From the NCBI GenBank assembly GCA_040954595.2, contig CM082576.2, positions 2,728,001-2,792,000 of the forward strand: a stretch of DNA of 64,000 bases, written 5' to 3'. The stretch comes from Balanoglossus misakiensis. Lineage: Eukaryota > Hemichordata. The translations under genes were made by a program, and so were the position numbers. Position 1 is the first letter of the stretch. Every line of letters begins with the position of its first letter. Below the pieces are notes generated by a model. It saw only the letters and a program-made list of their open reading frames with translations, had not been told where the DNA came from and ran no database searches. Shown here piece by piece: positions 13,504 to 28,400 of this stretch.

Positions 13504-16493
13504 TGCTTTACAAACTGAATCATTTTCTCACTTAAAACCATTTTTTTATTTTTCTCACTTTGGACGTCAAACATATTTTTGGTATCTCAAACATCTATCG
13601 ACAGAGCCCTCCTAATAAACCTAGGGGGTCCTGTCTTGAGATAGGGGCTTGATTACTTTACCCCCAGCGAACTGTAAATATAAACTTGACTGTCTTCTGG
13701 AAACATGGCGACGTTTGTGTCAGTAGGGTTGTAAACGAGCTAAAGGGTAAGGCAACATTTCCATCAAACGATTTACGAGTTTTATTCGAAAGGCTTTACA
13801 AATGTATACTCAAAAGACAAATTGCTGACCAATCTGGAGTGTGGCAGTGTGTGGTGTGAGGCTGTTAAGTTTGCAAGCCGATCACTTAAAGTTTGTTCAT
13901 ATAGATTTTGTAATAAGATAAAGAATATTGATCGAGAAGGTGCATGGCGACGTATCTGGTAATATTTTAATGTTGATGGGGATTCGGGTTGATCTCAGTA
14001 GACGGGCCAACAATTGCATCTTATATCTTTGTTTTTAAGTAATAGAAATGTACTTATAAAACCATAGATAGATGATCGACGTCGTACAACCAAAAACGTC
14101 CTTTGTTTCGTATGTCCGTGTGTGAGTAAACCTCAAACGTTTAGTCTAGCTGTACCGTTACGTGTCACTGCATCGTGTACAACAAAACGGTTAACTTGTC
14201 CAGGCGTTACCTTTCTAAATACTGTCTATACATCATGGTTGTGTCTGGTCGGCCTTGACAGCTAGCTGGTCACGCCATTGTATACTACCCCCCCCCCCCC
14301 GTCTTCCATTGTGTACACCCGTTGTCACCATCACTGTATGTTATGATCATGCAGCCATGATTCAGTCAGAATGCATTTGTACACAAAGTGTGCATAGCAG
14401 TGTACTCACACATTTGACTCGGATGTGTGAAAAGTACATGTAATAAGGAACTTGATCAGTCTCAGAATAATTCTTTGATTGAAATAAGACCTTCTTGTGA
14501 TTAATGAGGTGTCTGTTTTCCTTTTTGTCCAAATGCCAATAATTTATAGATATTTTACTGAATTTAGTTTGGAAACTAAAACCTCAGGTGATTCAACCTT
14601 GAAAAACAAATGCCGGTTTTAGATGGTATGTGTTTTAACCAAATACTATTGCGATATCATCATCTGCATGCTTTGAAAATCAAAAACAAAGCCTTCTGCT
14701 TGATTGTCCTCATCGACAAGTGTGTTTGTGTGTTTTCACAACTATGAAGCTTGTGCAGGTATGAGGTAGTGCACATTTTAATGAAGTTAAATGTTAATTT
14801 GGTTTTGTTCAATTAAAAACAATTGCACATGTTGAATTATATAATGGCGGTGTCTCTACCAGAGTTGATGGAATGGACAATGCCAAGATTAAGTCGCCAA
14901 GTCGTCTCTATTGTCATGGTAAACAATCCCCCTTGCTTTTTAAGGCGGTGAGTGTCTTGACCACGGTTCTATTGTTCCGGCATTGTCGCCTGAAAAAAAA
15001 CTTGTACCGCTTCTGTCACTGTCAGAATGCTGCGTATTGGTGACTAGGCCCCGAAAACGACAATCCCTGTCCACATGTTCCCTAACTATTTTCTGAGTAC
15101 ATTTGGGTTGTTAAGAAAAAGTTGAGTCGTGATTTCGGATATTGGTGATCGACTGTAGCATGTTTTTGGTTGCCAGTGAGGCTTATCAGCACAACTAAAG
15201 GTATGTACACTCAGAGAACTGCCTTATAGCAGGGTAACAAATGACCATTATGGCTGTCGTGTCTTGTATATCGTACGAACAATCAATGCGACTGAATATT
15301 CCTGCCTCGTCACCAGGTTGAATTATTCATCATTTGACATCGTGCTGTTGTAGTCTAGTGTCTGGTGTATTTTATGCAGCGGGGTGTAAAAGAGTCTGAG
15401 GCAAGTATATTGCTGATGATTGTTATGAAGTTAATATTAATGGACTGTTCTGTACGGTTTGTGTGGGAACAAACCTGTACATTGTGTGGATGGTCTGGAA
15501 TGGTCCGTTTTACTTGTGTTGGTGTAATTTTATAATACTGCATTTAAGTACATACCTGATGAAGAAAGACATAAGCAGGGCTTAGGTTTCACTGAGTTGT
15601 TGGTTCTTGACGCTAAAAATTATTGGACTTGCAAATGGTAAAAACCACACCAATAACAATAACAATACATGTGTTGAATCTCGGGCATCAGATTTGAAAA
15701 TGAAAAATGAAAACCATCGGGCAGAAAGAATCACATTGCAGCAGTTTGGGATCTTTCATTGAGCATTTTAGCATTTACAGGAAAAAAAATCGACAACAGT
15801 GTGAATGATACATGTGGTGTTATAATGTTGAGCCATAAATCTTATTTTTTGTGGTTCTTACGGGACTTTTAAGAGGTCATTCACTCAATGGTACTTCATT
15901 ATCAATCGCATTTTTACTTCTCCCATGTCTCAGTGACAGCCGTAATAAGATACAGCCAGCCATACACTTTCACATCACCAGTGTTTCCTTGTTTCTATGG
16001 CAATTACCTAAAAGTCGAGGGCTTTACTTCAGATGCATGTGTCTTGGCTTTTGATTCAATAAAATTTATGGTATGTTTTTTGTGTGAAATACAACATATT
16101 TCCTCCTGTTCTGTGAAAAATGAAATGTTCCTGTGTGTATATACTTTTAATAGCAGAGCAAAGTTGCAGTTTCTGTAGATTGGCTTGATTTGAGTATCAT
16201 TAAATTAATACCCACCCACTTGAGTTCTTAAGTTGCCAATGAAACATTCAAGTACCCTCAAATGCTCAGATAACCTCTGACCTTGGGATTGATTAGTGTG
16301 GTACTGCAGATTGAGCAGAATTGACTCGTGTTGTCAACGGTATGAGAATTTTTTACAGGTATTCCCTACTTTTTCTGGTGAGCAACCTCGAATGGAACAG
16401 AATACCACATAGTCTAGTGGTATATCTTAGCATATTCCATACTTGTGGATCACTTTGTATGTCACGATAATTGGTTCTTTTTGTCGTTTGCAG

Positions 16494-19400
16494 AGAGTGG
16501 TTGGACCATTCGTGTGAAGTCTGGCATGCCCGGATAAAAGAGATGTCAACACGGACCTCAGAGACCACATTATGTCCAACCAAAGCACCGTGATACACGT
16601 TGGAAGTCAGGAAAACATCGGGGACAGTGAGACTCTCTTGATACCGACCACCAAAGAGAAAAAGACTGGGGAGAATACGCTGACGGAAGTGGAAGCGACT
16701 GAAAGAACACGCGAGATCAGCGATGTCAACAAAAACGACTGCATCGCACCTGAGCAGCTGACCAAAGAGAAGTTAAATGACTTTGATAAAAATGAAACCC
16801 TTCAGAATGGGGGAAAACAGGATGATTGGACAAAACCTTTCAAAAGGAGATCATCCATTGAAAACTTTGGAAGATTCGGTCTGCTGACCCCGGCACTTAT
16901 TCTTGTGCCTCAGATTGATGGGGTAGGTGGCTTACAAGTTGATGTCAGGCAGTTCTCGTATGTAGGCGTCTTGATTGCATGCCGTCATTGTAGTGGCAAA
17001 TTAAAAATGGTCAGGGTTTCACTTTCAATAGAATTTCCAATCAAGTAAAATCAATTTGCTGCTAAATTTAACCTGATAGTACTTAATAGAGTGTGTTAAA
17101 TAACTGCGTCCAGTGCTTGGCTTTAATTCAACAACTTCAGCATATGCTGTGACGTGAATCAGCCTCTTTGAAGAGTGCGTCGGCAAAGTTTAGTGCCCGG
17201 TGAAATGAATCCTAGGTACCATTTTTGGGTTCAGAACCACATACCATGCATCTACATTATGCTTGTGAGTTGAAGAAACTGTCCAAAAGAGATGTGACAA
17301 AATGTAAAAGGTGGCTTAAATAAGCCACTGTGAAGATGCTGTTGTGCATGAATTGTGTATACATGTATGTATGTATACACTGATTGGTGACTTTGTGTTC
17401 ATCATTACCTACATCTATACATGTACGATGTATGTGTATGCATTGTGAGTTATTTCTGTACTGTGACATCTGTTAATTCAGGTCAGTTTAATAATACATG
17501 TATGTGGGCTGATGACAACTAAAAATAATTTTTCACGATGTTCTCATATTGAATGAGGTGTAGATTTCGCTTGGCTCTTGTTGGTAGCTTTCTATAAAGA
17601 AGGTTAATATATTACATGTACGTGTGTTGCATAACTTCACTGAAGTGTTTTCATTTAACGCTGTGTAACTGTTTTATTCCACATTAATTGTGTTACCAGG
17701 TGGTTCAGAAACTTAATACTTGGCATACCAATGGCGATTTCCATGGAATGTGTCGTGTTATGTTTTGACTGGGTAGTGAATATGAGATTCCAAAATGTGA
17801 CTGTGAGGTCAAAGTTCAAACCAACAATACGACCAATACCAGCCCCTATTTATAGCAGTGCAGTATCCCATCCCCCAGCATAATTCCATATGCTGAAAAT
17901 AAGTCAAGGCCATTCCGCTGAAATTAATGCAATTTGGAATTAACATTGGCTCTAATTCAATTGCTGTGTGAACAAAGGGTCTCTGATTATTGATTCCCAT
18001 GTCCATCTCTCAGAAGCTGTCGTAGTTCAAGTTCAGAGCTTTATTCTTTCCTTGATTTGGACTTCTTCAAACATGACAAAACCTTAAGTTCTGTACTGCT
18101 ATTGCAGTTAGATGGAGTTTAAAATTTGAAAGCTTTAGTCGGGAGTGAGTGAAAATTTAAGTGCCTTAAAAAACAGTTTCGGTGATCGGGTGATGATATC
18201 ATTCGATGCATTGAGCCCCGAGGCACAGTTTTGTGAAAACAATTGTCAAAATGACAGTTATAAAATTTATGAAGTTAACAATTGTGCATTACTGCAAAAA
18301 TTTAAAGAATCATTTGACTATATTAGTGAATTGTTAACACCCAATCAGTAAATGAAAAATAAACTCAGAAGCCACGTTTTGTACCTGCATTGTAATTAGC
18401 GTACATTGTGATAGCTTCGACTTAATTGCATGGGTCAACATGAAAATGATACTGTCAAGCATTTAATAGCGCAACAGAAAAAAGTATTGATCATTTCTCT
18501 GTTGATATTGCTGCACATGTTGCTTGATGTCTGTCTACAGTATGTTTGAATTGTTTCAAAGCCCTTGCATACTGGTATTTGGGAAATAAATGGCATCTTA
18601 AGCACTTCTGTGTGTATTTCCAGTTGCCTGTGGTACAAAATTTGAATAGACTGGAGTCAGGTTACTGTATTGGACGTGCTGTGACTATTTAAAAAAAGTA
18701 TGACGTGAAGTAGTAAGAGATGACCTACCGTACCTCTGTCGTCAACGCTGGCTTGTTCTGTTTGGTCAGTGGGTTCGTCAAGTCCACTCTTGATAGTCAG
18801 GTTAAATTGATGGCCAAGCTGTCAATCATCATTAAGGTATTGAGCCAATTACAATACACTAAATAACAGTTGAGCCGAGTATCGATTGAGATCAGGATGC
18901 CATCCCTGTGTGTCGGTCGTTCGCAGTGTTGATGACACTCCAATAGTTTGAAGCCGCAGAACATAAGTGATGAGTGCTGATGCCAAATGGTGCCCCCTGG
19001 TGGTGATGGATGGATTGATGTTCCATACATGGTAGTTTATGTGCGGAATGGTGTCCATTGCATTGCTCACTTTGTTACAGTGGTAGTCATAATAATTGTG
19101 TTAGCCATACGCCAGAGAGCAGGACGGCTGACTGCTATTAAAACTGTCAATATAAATGCACTTATAGATCTTATGTATGACATGTGAAACGTTTATAAAT
19201 ACATCTCAGAAATTATTTTTATTGTATCTGTTTGTGAATTGTAATTATTTCTGGTAACTTTGTGGATTTCCAGTTATTGTTATTCGTAACTGCTGTGAGT
19301 TATGGAGGGCTAGACAGCTGTGGAAAATATTTGCAAGAAAGTTTAGACATTTCCCCATTTTCTTTTTCGCTGGCTGTTCTCATCTCTCACACAACACTGG

Positions 19401-22400
19401 GTGGTCTTGGGACACATTGATATCATTTGAATTTGTGCCAAGTTTTGAAGAAATGTGAAAGTTCATATTTTGACAGCTGAAGTATATGATGCCCAACATT
19501 TCAAGCTGATGCAGGATTTTGTATCATGGCATTCCAATGATGAGTACTGGCAATCCATATGGATTACATGTGAAAATTACCAGTACCGGTACTAAGAGTT
19601 TCTTTGTTTTTCTAACTTCAGAATGATGCTTTGACGCAGAGATTCCCAGACCTTCAAGGTGAAAACAGGGAGCTGATCCTAGCTGCAGCTCACATCGATG
19701 ATGCAATCAACGGTAGAGGTCGATACGGAAAAGCCAGGGCGATATTCAAGCCAAGAAAGGCTCAAACGTAAATTTCTCATTTTGTCTTGTCAGTTTTTAA
19801 AACAGGAATGAAAGTTTCTGAAATCAAGGTGTTGCAGATAAACTATGTTATTGAGAAGAGGAGCAAAATCATATTTTTAAAAAAAATTATTTGGAAATCT
19901 GTTAATCTTGGCTCTTACAGAACGGAGACAAACCAACATCGTATTTGTCTTTTATTATATCTTTCAGATGTTTTGCAATTCTGGACAGCAGGTGGTTTAA
20001 TAAGATAGTTTTAATTGCTATCATCATACACACTTGTCTTATATTCTTTGAACCTCCACCTGTCAATGGGTAAGTGGGGTGTAATTTGTTGTGAGGAGCG
20101 GCTACCGTCTTCTGTCTTCAAAAAGCCATTAAAATAGTTTGCACTTGGATACCAGACGAGTTGTCAAAGAAGTCACACTTCTCTTGTGACTGAAATGAAT
20201 TACTGAAAAAAACAAAACAATGTATCACTATCATTGAATCTAACTTAGGCTTCTGAGAGAAGTAGCGAATCTTATAAAATAGGGGAAAAAAGAAGCTTTC
20301 ATAAAATGAACTGATATGTGCTTGGTAATGTCATAAACTAACATGACTATTATTTTTTTGTTTTCATCTTTTTTGTAGGACTTCCCCAGCAGTCTTTGCC
20401 CTTACAGCAGTTTGTTTACTTGTTTATTTACTGGATGTTTTGCTTTATATTACATTTTTAACGTGGCCAGTGTTTTGGTCCATAGCAGAGAACAGATGGA
20501 TGAGGTGAGTTTGGCAGGATTTTTGTGTGTATAGTTCTGATATCCTATTGTCTGCTAGTACAGAGTCAATACGAAATGAACTTTGACATGTTTCACTTTT
20601 TTTCCATTCCAGAGTGGAGTTTGTGTTTCTGTGTATGTTTACAGTGGATTTTATTTTTTTGATAATTCAAGAGAGTATACAAATGGTGAGTCAGAATTTC
20701 TTTTCAATGAATGAAATATTATAAGCTCTCTGGAATCTTTTCATGCGATGTTTTACTCTGCAAACGTAAAATCACTGTCTAGTGCATCTGTATGCATCTT
20801 GTTTTTCTCAACACACAATTACCCAAATACCTGGTGGGTACATGTCTGGCTGTACAAAACAAACAAAAGAGTTTGTCATGTTACATGTACAGGCTTTAGA
20901 AACTTAGGCATGGTAGAGGTTAATGACCTGAGGCACTTGTGGCCAAGTTGCCATGACAGCCGTCGTGTTTATTTTCTTCAGGTACTTGAGAGTGCGGTAA
21001 CGCGATTCTAAAAGTACGAACAGTTTTAAAGGTTCTTTTCTCACCGAAGTCTGTCCAGTCATATTAGGTGACCCCCTGACCCCTTGATAAGAAGGAGACA
21101 GGGAAACTCTCTGAGTGTGCTCGTCTGTGTGTTTCAAGATGTTGAGTTTTAGCTGTGATGTTAATTTGTGGTGAGAAAGTTAGCAACAAGGTCCTCACAT
21201 GGCGACGTTGAGTGAAATAAAAACAGGATTTCAGTTTGTCTGCAAACCACCAAACAAAAGTGAAATTGACACTTGCATTCAGAGGGTATAGAATGTACAG
21301 GTACCCTAAAAAGTGAGAGTAGATGTTTTGTCATATTGTTTGTGCCATTGATCTGCACAGCTATTGACCTACTGGGCAATGAGAATGGTTTGGAAATCTT
21401 TACACTAGAGTTTGGAAACTTCCATTAACTGACATTTATGCCCAGCGGCTTAAGTCTGAATGTATTGTTGAGAGGTGTTGTGCTCCCTAGTGGGGAATTT
21501 GGATGATAAAGGAAGTAAAAGAGAGAAACTACATGTAAATGCAAACCGTGGTTGTTGAGTCTTTGCCATGCCAACGTCATTGTTTTATTAGTTTTGTCCT
21601 ACACTGAGTTGATGTGTTTTTATGTAGCCTGTGATTTCAGTACTACATGTATATGTACCTGTTAATGGGTTGTGAAATGTGTAGACTGGTCATTGCAAGC
21701 AAAATATGAACAGTAGTTTGCAGGTTGTTCCAAATGAAAGATGTACTCAGTAGTTTTTGTTTTTCATCATCTAAAACTTGATTTTTGTATGTCACTTTTC
21801 CCATGAATTTGTTACAGTTGGTGATCATTTTACTTTTCAGAGACTAGCGCAACCTTTCAGATGTCTTCGAGCTGCTTTGCTACTGTGTAAATTAAATAAT
21901 GTTGGTCACATTTATGACGTTGTTTTATCCATTGCTGTGAAAATGGCAACAGTGAGTACAACATCCCTTTCATCATTGTAACATTTTAAAATACAACTTT
22001 TAGGTCCAGTTTGAGTACAGGTGACCATCCTCAGTAATCAATCTTGTTGACCCCTGACCTTATTTGTATAAAAAAGTGTGATTCAAGATATGAAAACCCC
22101 AAAATGGACAGTGTCAAATCCATAACTGTTGTTCTTCAACACGACGGATTGTATATTGTGTACATGTACATGTATGTAACAGTGCAGCTTATCCATGTCT
22201 ATACTGCATATTATATTATTGTCTGTCTTTTTATCTTTTTGACAGATTTTCTTCATAATCACCCTGTTCATTATTCTCTATGCTGCCATTGGTCTACACC
22301 TTTTTGTTATGGACTATCATTACATCGGCTGCAACAACACAGGGCTGGTGAACTGCACAGAAGATGCTGATAATATCTATACTGGGTAAGTTGTTCTCAC

Positions 22401-25400
22401 TCAAACCTTTGCACCTAAAGCTTTCTGTGCCTAAATTTCTTGACAAAAATATTGTCATCTTGATGTTATTCTTTTGTTTTATACAAATATGTTGTGTTTT
22501 GTGGCAAACTTTGTGGCAAAAATGTTGATTCTTATTGTTTTATTGAAATTCTGTTTCAGTGCATTTGATCATGTTGGTATTGCTTCATTGAGGCTGTTTG
22601 TTCTGCTTACAACTGAAAATTACCCAGTGAGTACCACTACCCATTTTCATGTAGAATTTTTCAACAGAAGTCTGCCTTACATGCAATTAGATTCGACTGA
22701 GAGCGTGGTAAATCTTCACTCACATTTTACAGAAACTGCATGAAAAGACAGGTTCGGAATTTGCAAAGCGTGTACTCTTCTCACCATCTTTGTATTTACT
22801 GAAACTCAAATATTAAGTAAGTTCTAATTACCGATATAACAGATGCTACTCAGCATTGTTCAATGGCTTGGATGCAAATATGTTTTAACTATGTTTTTTA
22901 TAAAACTTAAATTTTCAATTTTTTTTTTTTACCTCATCCAGGCATTCATATTACCAGGCTATGCAAAGAGTGCATACAGCTTCTTCTATTTTGGAATATT
23001 TATTTACGTTGGTGTGTTTATCTTACTGGCAATTATGCTTGCTGTCATAGTTGATGGATATTGGTACGTATTTCCTCAGTTATGAAGTATATTGAAGTAA
23101 GGACCAGGATTAACAATTTCATCGTGCACATTTATGGTTGTCAATTGACACACTACATGTTGGTTTCTCAGAGTATCGTACATATAGTCACTATGACTTC
23201 CACCAAAGAAACTTATTACCATAAAAATCATCATCATCATCACCACCATGATCACCTGAACTACATGTATCCTATCGCCAGGGTGTTTGCCAAGAAACAT
23301 GTCAAACTGGAAAGGAGCAGGGAGAGAGCTGAACTGGCCAAAGCATGGAATCTACTGGATCCACTAGGAGCTGGCATCCTGGAAAGGAGCGATCCCAAAT
23401 TCTTGACTTTATTCCGGCTTCTAAGACCAAAGGTATACAAGCTTATGCTGAGTCTATCTGAATAAATTATAAATTCTCACCTGCCAAATTATGTGTACAA
23501 AGCAGGATTTGGCGAAATTCTTCAGTGTGAAATTGTTCAATGTTCAAAAACAATCTCTCGTTTTACTTCTCTGGCCAATCTCAAGTGACATTCATGGTTC
23601 ATTTATCCCATATTTTTTTTGTTACAAAATTCAGAACACGGATGACATGAACCAGCAACTGATTGATTACCTAGATGGAAATGATGATGGACACATTGAC
23701 TCCTTTGAGTGGACAACAAGGCTGAATGAAACTCTGAGTTTTGAATTTGAAGAGGATGAAATGCACCTGCAGGTATGCTGTCTTTATTGGCAATTAACAG
23801 TTCCTAATTATACATGGTCACTAGAGGAAAATGTTCCTAAAAATGTGAATGTATTGATTTTGGACATTTAAATTAAAAATAGAAACACAGTACACCGAGT
23901 ATCCAGCCTGTCCCAAGTCTCACTGTAACTATATATTAAAACAAAAACCATTTTCTTGTTTGACAGAGGACTTTTCCCAGATGTTTCCAGGTGATCAGAG
24001 ATGGAGCTCACCGATTGATCAACTCTAGAGTGTTCTCCATAGCCATTCTCATCTTAATCATTGTACATAGGTGGGTTAAAGGGCAGATAGCTGTATATGT
24101 AATAGCTTGATATTTGAAACATATGCCTAAAAATGCATCTGAAAGGTTTTAGGATTATTCCCAACCGCTGGGGTGGTTTAAAGGTGTATTGTAGCCTTCA
24201 CAGTGAAAGCAATGTACAACCAGGTTGACATTTCGAGTTACTGGCTGTCTTACAGTTCCTGGTGGTCGATATGTATTTTGTCTTCAAAAAGATGTTTGCT
24301 TCATGCAGCATGGAGAAGGGGGAGATCAATTGAACGCATGGTGGTCGTTCACTGACGGCAGATCCTGAAGTGTCTCTCTTTGTGTTTCAGTGTCTTGTTT
24401 TGTGTGAGATGGTGGGGAATGAGTTACATGCAAGAACTTATCATTCAAGCAATCAGAACCGTCATTGTGTCCATCTTTGTGGTAAGTTTATCATTATTCA
24501 TGAAATGGATCATAAACTATCAAATGTGCATGTACATGGTCAGTGTCAAAGTTTTTGTTAGAGGTATCCTTTTCGAATGTTTTTTGTTAGTTTGAAGGAT
24601 TTTTAACATCACCTCCATGAAAGTATGAAAATGAAACTTGTGTTATTTGTTTGCTGATTATTACAGTTTGAGATTATTCTGAGAATGATGGGAGAGGGGC
24701 GTGGCATGTTACAAATCTTGGAGATACTGGACCTTGCGCTGGTCATCATAGCGTTTGTAGCCAATCTTGTTTGGTATGTGTTCATCGATAACACCATACA
24801 CAGAGGAGCATGTGTTGTGACATCCTCGCTGGCTGTTGCTCTCCGAATGGGGTTTAATTCAGCTCAGGTGAGTCTATGTTTTCCATTGTTTTCCATTGTA
24901 ATCATCCCTCAGGTGTATGAGTCAACATTTGTGATGTTGCATTGGAGATTTGGAGGAGTAACCAAGTACATGTAATAATATACAGAATCTTGTAAAATAG
25001 AAGGAAGTTGTGATTTGCTGTGTTTTCTTTTCCTTCTGTGATAAAAAAAGCACACAATTAATTCATATTTTGATATTTATTGTATGTTTATTGTAGACAA
25101 AGAGGCTGGTCAGTCTACTTATGAAGATTTTCCCTGTCATGTTCGACCTTACTGTGCTGGTGGTTATTATATTGTAAGTATATTTGAGATTTAAGATTTT
25201 GCCTGAGATTTGTTTGTGAATATTGTGATGAAGGAATGTGGAATTTCTAACATGTATCTTGGATTATCTGTGCCACAAAACTCAAATGCAGGCAGAGACA
25301 TAGTTGTAGTCCTGTACTACCCATTACCTGTTTTCCCTTGTAGTTATTTCTTCTCCGTGGTCGGCTGGGAATTGTTCTACGGTTCAGCCCCTGATCCCAC

Positions 25401-28400
25401 CTTTCAGACGGACTACTATCAGTATAACTGTGGACTTGGATTTCAGTCATTTCCGTAAGTGAGAAATCCGTTATCTTGTGAAGCAAAAGGTGGGGATATA
25501 CATTGAAAAAAAGTTGCAAGATATGTACACTTTGCAAGATTTTGTAGAAGTGAGGAGACTTACAATTCAACAAAATTTAGAGATTTGTTGATAGAACTGT
25601 GGGTTTGGGATGTACCTTGTTCCAAGTTTGTTTCAGTCCATATGTGCATGTCATGCGTCCATTATTGATAACCAAATCTTTTTTATTGTATATGATATTT
25701 TTTTATTCTATAATCAGATGTTCAGTGCTGGTGATATTCCAAGTCATGACGACCAGTAACTGGCATGAAATCATGAATGCTGTAAGTTGTGGATTTCCAT
25801 TAAATGAAAATGTACCGTAAAGAAAAGCTATTTTGTTTTGTAACTTCTGAATCATCGATGTAAAAAATGGAATTATTCCAAACAGAAAAATTCCTATCAT
25901 TAACTTAAAACAAGTTATAACACAGTGCTTTAATTCATTGTGCTTTCTGTTTCAACTTGCTAGGCCATGCTGTCGACCAGTGAGTGGGCGTGCCTTTATT
26001 TCATCACCTGCTTCTTTGTGATGGAGTTGATGGTTATGAAGTAAGTGTTGGAAATTCAGGGAGATTTGTGGTATTAGTATTAAAACATGAGAAATACTGA
26101 GAGTCCAAAACTGTTCCAATGGATAAAATGATTTGTTCATCTCACATGAAAGGTTTCTTGAAACTTTCTCTAAGATCTTGAAGCAATGTCAAAGCTGACA
26201 TTTATGTGTTGTTACTATTGTAGTGGTGAGATTTTAATACAATCTGTTTCCTTCCCTCCAGTATATTTGTTGCCATAGCGATTGAAGCATTCAACAAATT
26301 AGGGAGTGAGAAAGAGATGGAACAGATGATCCAGGGAGATGATGTCAGCACAGAGGATAAGGTGAGAGGCAATCAGTGTCTGCAGACAATGTTGAAGTGT
26401 CACGATGCAGTTACTGTAACATCTTTACAGTTTCTACTCCGACTTTAAAAGACCTGGCTTGACATTTTGTGGAAAGTTGTGCATCATAATTTTACTACGA
26501 TGACTTTTTTTTCAGGGCACGTTGGCGTCCACTGCCAAGAACTTCATCTCAGATATGTTTGAAAGCTCAAGGGTAAGTACGTCACGGAAGGTCACACATC
26601 GTTTTTTGACTCATCATTTATACCAAAATTCTTCTCCATCTTTGACTAATTCCTTTGTATCATGGAAACTTGTAACTTTAATATCATCATGAACGTTTCA
26701 GTATGATTTAGTTATTTGTGAAGAGGTGTGTCTTTTACAATTAAAGAGGTTGACATCTATTGATTGGTTTATTGAAATTTTGTTGAACAATTTAATGAGT
26801 ATTTGGCTTTGATTTCCCTTTATCTCCTTCGCTGTAATTTTTGCAGAATGAGCCCGAGAGAAAACATGTTGCTGCAAGAAGAGGCAGTCACATTGTAAGT
26901 ACATGTAGTCTTTGGAGGATCCAAAATCATTGAAAATAGCTGGATAATTTCACCATCATGTTTAATGGAAAATCTCCCCCAGCTGATGTGGTATTCCCGA
27001 AATCTTCCAAATATAAAAACAACATTTTTTTCATCTTTTCAGAGTGCCATTAGCACGCTGCACATATCAGAGAAAGGAAGCAGTGTAAGCGTTCGTCCTG
27101 AGGAGGTTGGTGCAGTTTTGAACTCTACATATTGGAATGATGTTGTAATTGTCTGTATGGTGTGGTCAGTCAAAGGAAAACAAAGTACTTCTTACATTAT
27201 TGAAAAAGCCATTTTTTATTTGAGACAAATGACTGATAAATTGATACCACATTCTTTATTATTGAAATAATGAACAAATTAAGACAATTTCAACATTTCT
27301 TTCATAAGGGAAAGGACGACTTCTCTGACCTGCCAGCACAACTGAGACGAGAAAAAATGCTGAAACAGAAGATGGCACAGAGGAAGAAGAAACATGCCAA
27401 GTCAGCCATGACCAAGATTATTGTGATGACAGCATTCAAAGCGGACAGAGAAAATGAGATTGACCTGAATGTTGGTGAAGAGGTCAATGTCATGGAAAAG
27501 GTTGGCAGACTCTTGTGAATTTTGACCCAAGATATTTCAAATCCAGTTGCATTGATTTGTGTTCGTTTGTCAAATCATGATCTCTGCAATCTTGCCTTAA
27601 CATTGTCACCATAACTATTTGCTTGTTCCCCCCAGAGAAACGATTGGTTGTTGGGATCTGTGGGCGAGAAAACTGGATGGCTTCCAGCATCGCATGTCCG
27701 AGAGATGAAGAGGACTCACTCAGTGGAAGAGTCCGGCCATTCCGGCAGTGCCAGTCCTAAACCAGCATGGAACAGAAAAAGTATTGAAAAGTCAGATCAG
27801 AAGACGCAAGAGTCAAAGGTATGAGATGTAGGAATGTTTGTGCTCCTGTTGACATCATTTTTGGGGATCATTATCTGCCTGTTCCATTCACTCTTAAATA
27901 AACCTCATGACCTCTCATCACCTCTGGCCCATTTCACCAGGGTGACAAGAAGGGAGGCGATCACACATCCTTTCACAATGCCGCCTTGGCCGCAGCTGCG
28001 ACAACCCATCTACAGGTTCAGCAGGCGTCGTCACAGCAACCAAAACTGAAAATCAAGAAGAGGGAAACGGATTGGAGGAAGAGTATTCTTGGTGACATCA
28101 CTGTCATGAATCCAGAAGAGGTAAAAGTCATGGCTGTTTTTCTGGGTTCTCTGTTTGTTTGATCACATTTGTTTGTCCCTTACCCCTGGTGACCCTTGAC
28201 ATCACATGGAGAATTGTCCCATAACATAATGCAATTACTGTTGTAGGTCCGAGAACTGAATAAGATCATGAAATCTGAATTGAAATACCGCGGTAGGATG
28301 GTAGCTGGAGAGGTGAGTGCATAGTCTTCATAATCCACAAGGATTTGAATTTGGCATTTGATTATTTGCCTTTGCCTTGAATTTTCAAAAGTGACTTGAT

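Larger units (their letters stand above)
8484..16493. other. Intergenic region between head-to-head genes, with probable 5' exons
   Basis: No protein-coding gene is supported here. On the minus strand a good donor (GGCG|GTAAGTTT, exon end at 12786) could close a 5' untranslated exon of the fuseless gene. On the plus strand a donor after 13746 (AAAGG|GTAAGG) could close a 5' exon of the channel gene, whose ATG-bearing exon is preceded by an intron. If both are right, 12.8-13.7 kb is a shared divergent promoter region. It also holds octamer-containing repeats (11041-11400), a tandem duplication (13153-13503) and a 13-C run (14288-14300). Confidence 0.4.

Noticed and set aside
13364-13615. 83-codon hydrophobic plus-strand frame
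   Set aside because: It lies across the second copy of the tandem duplication, and its hydrophobicity comes from T-rich sequence.
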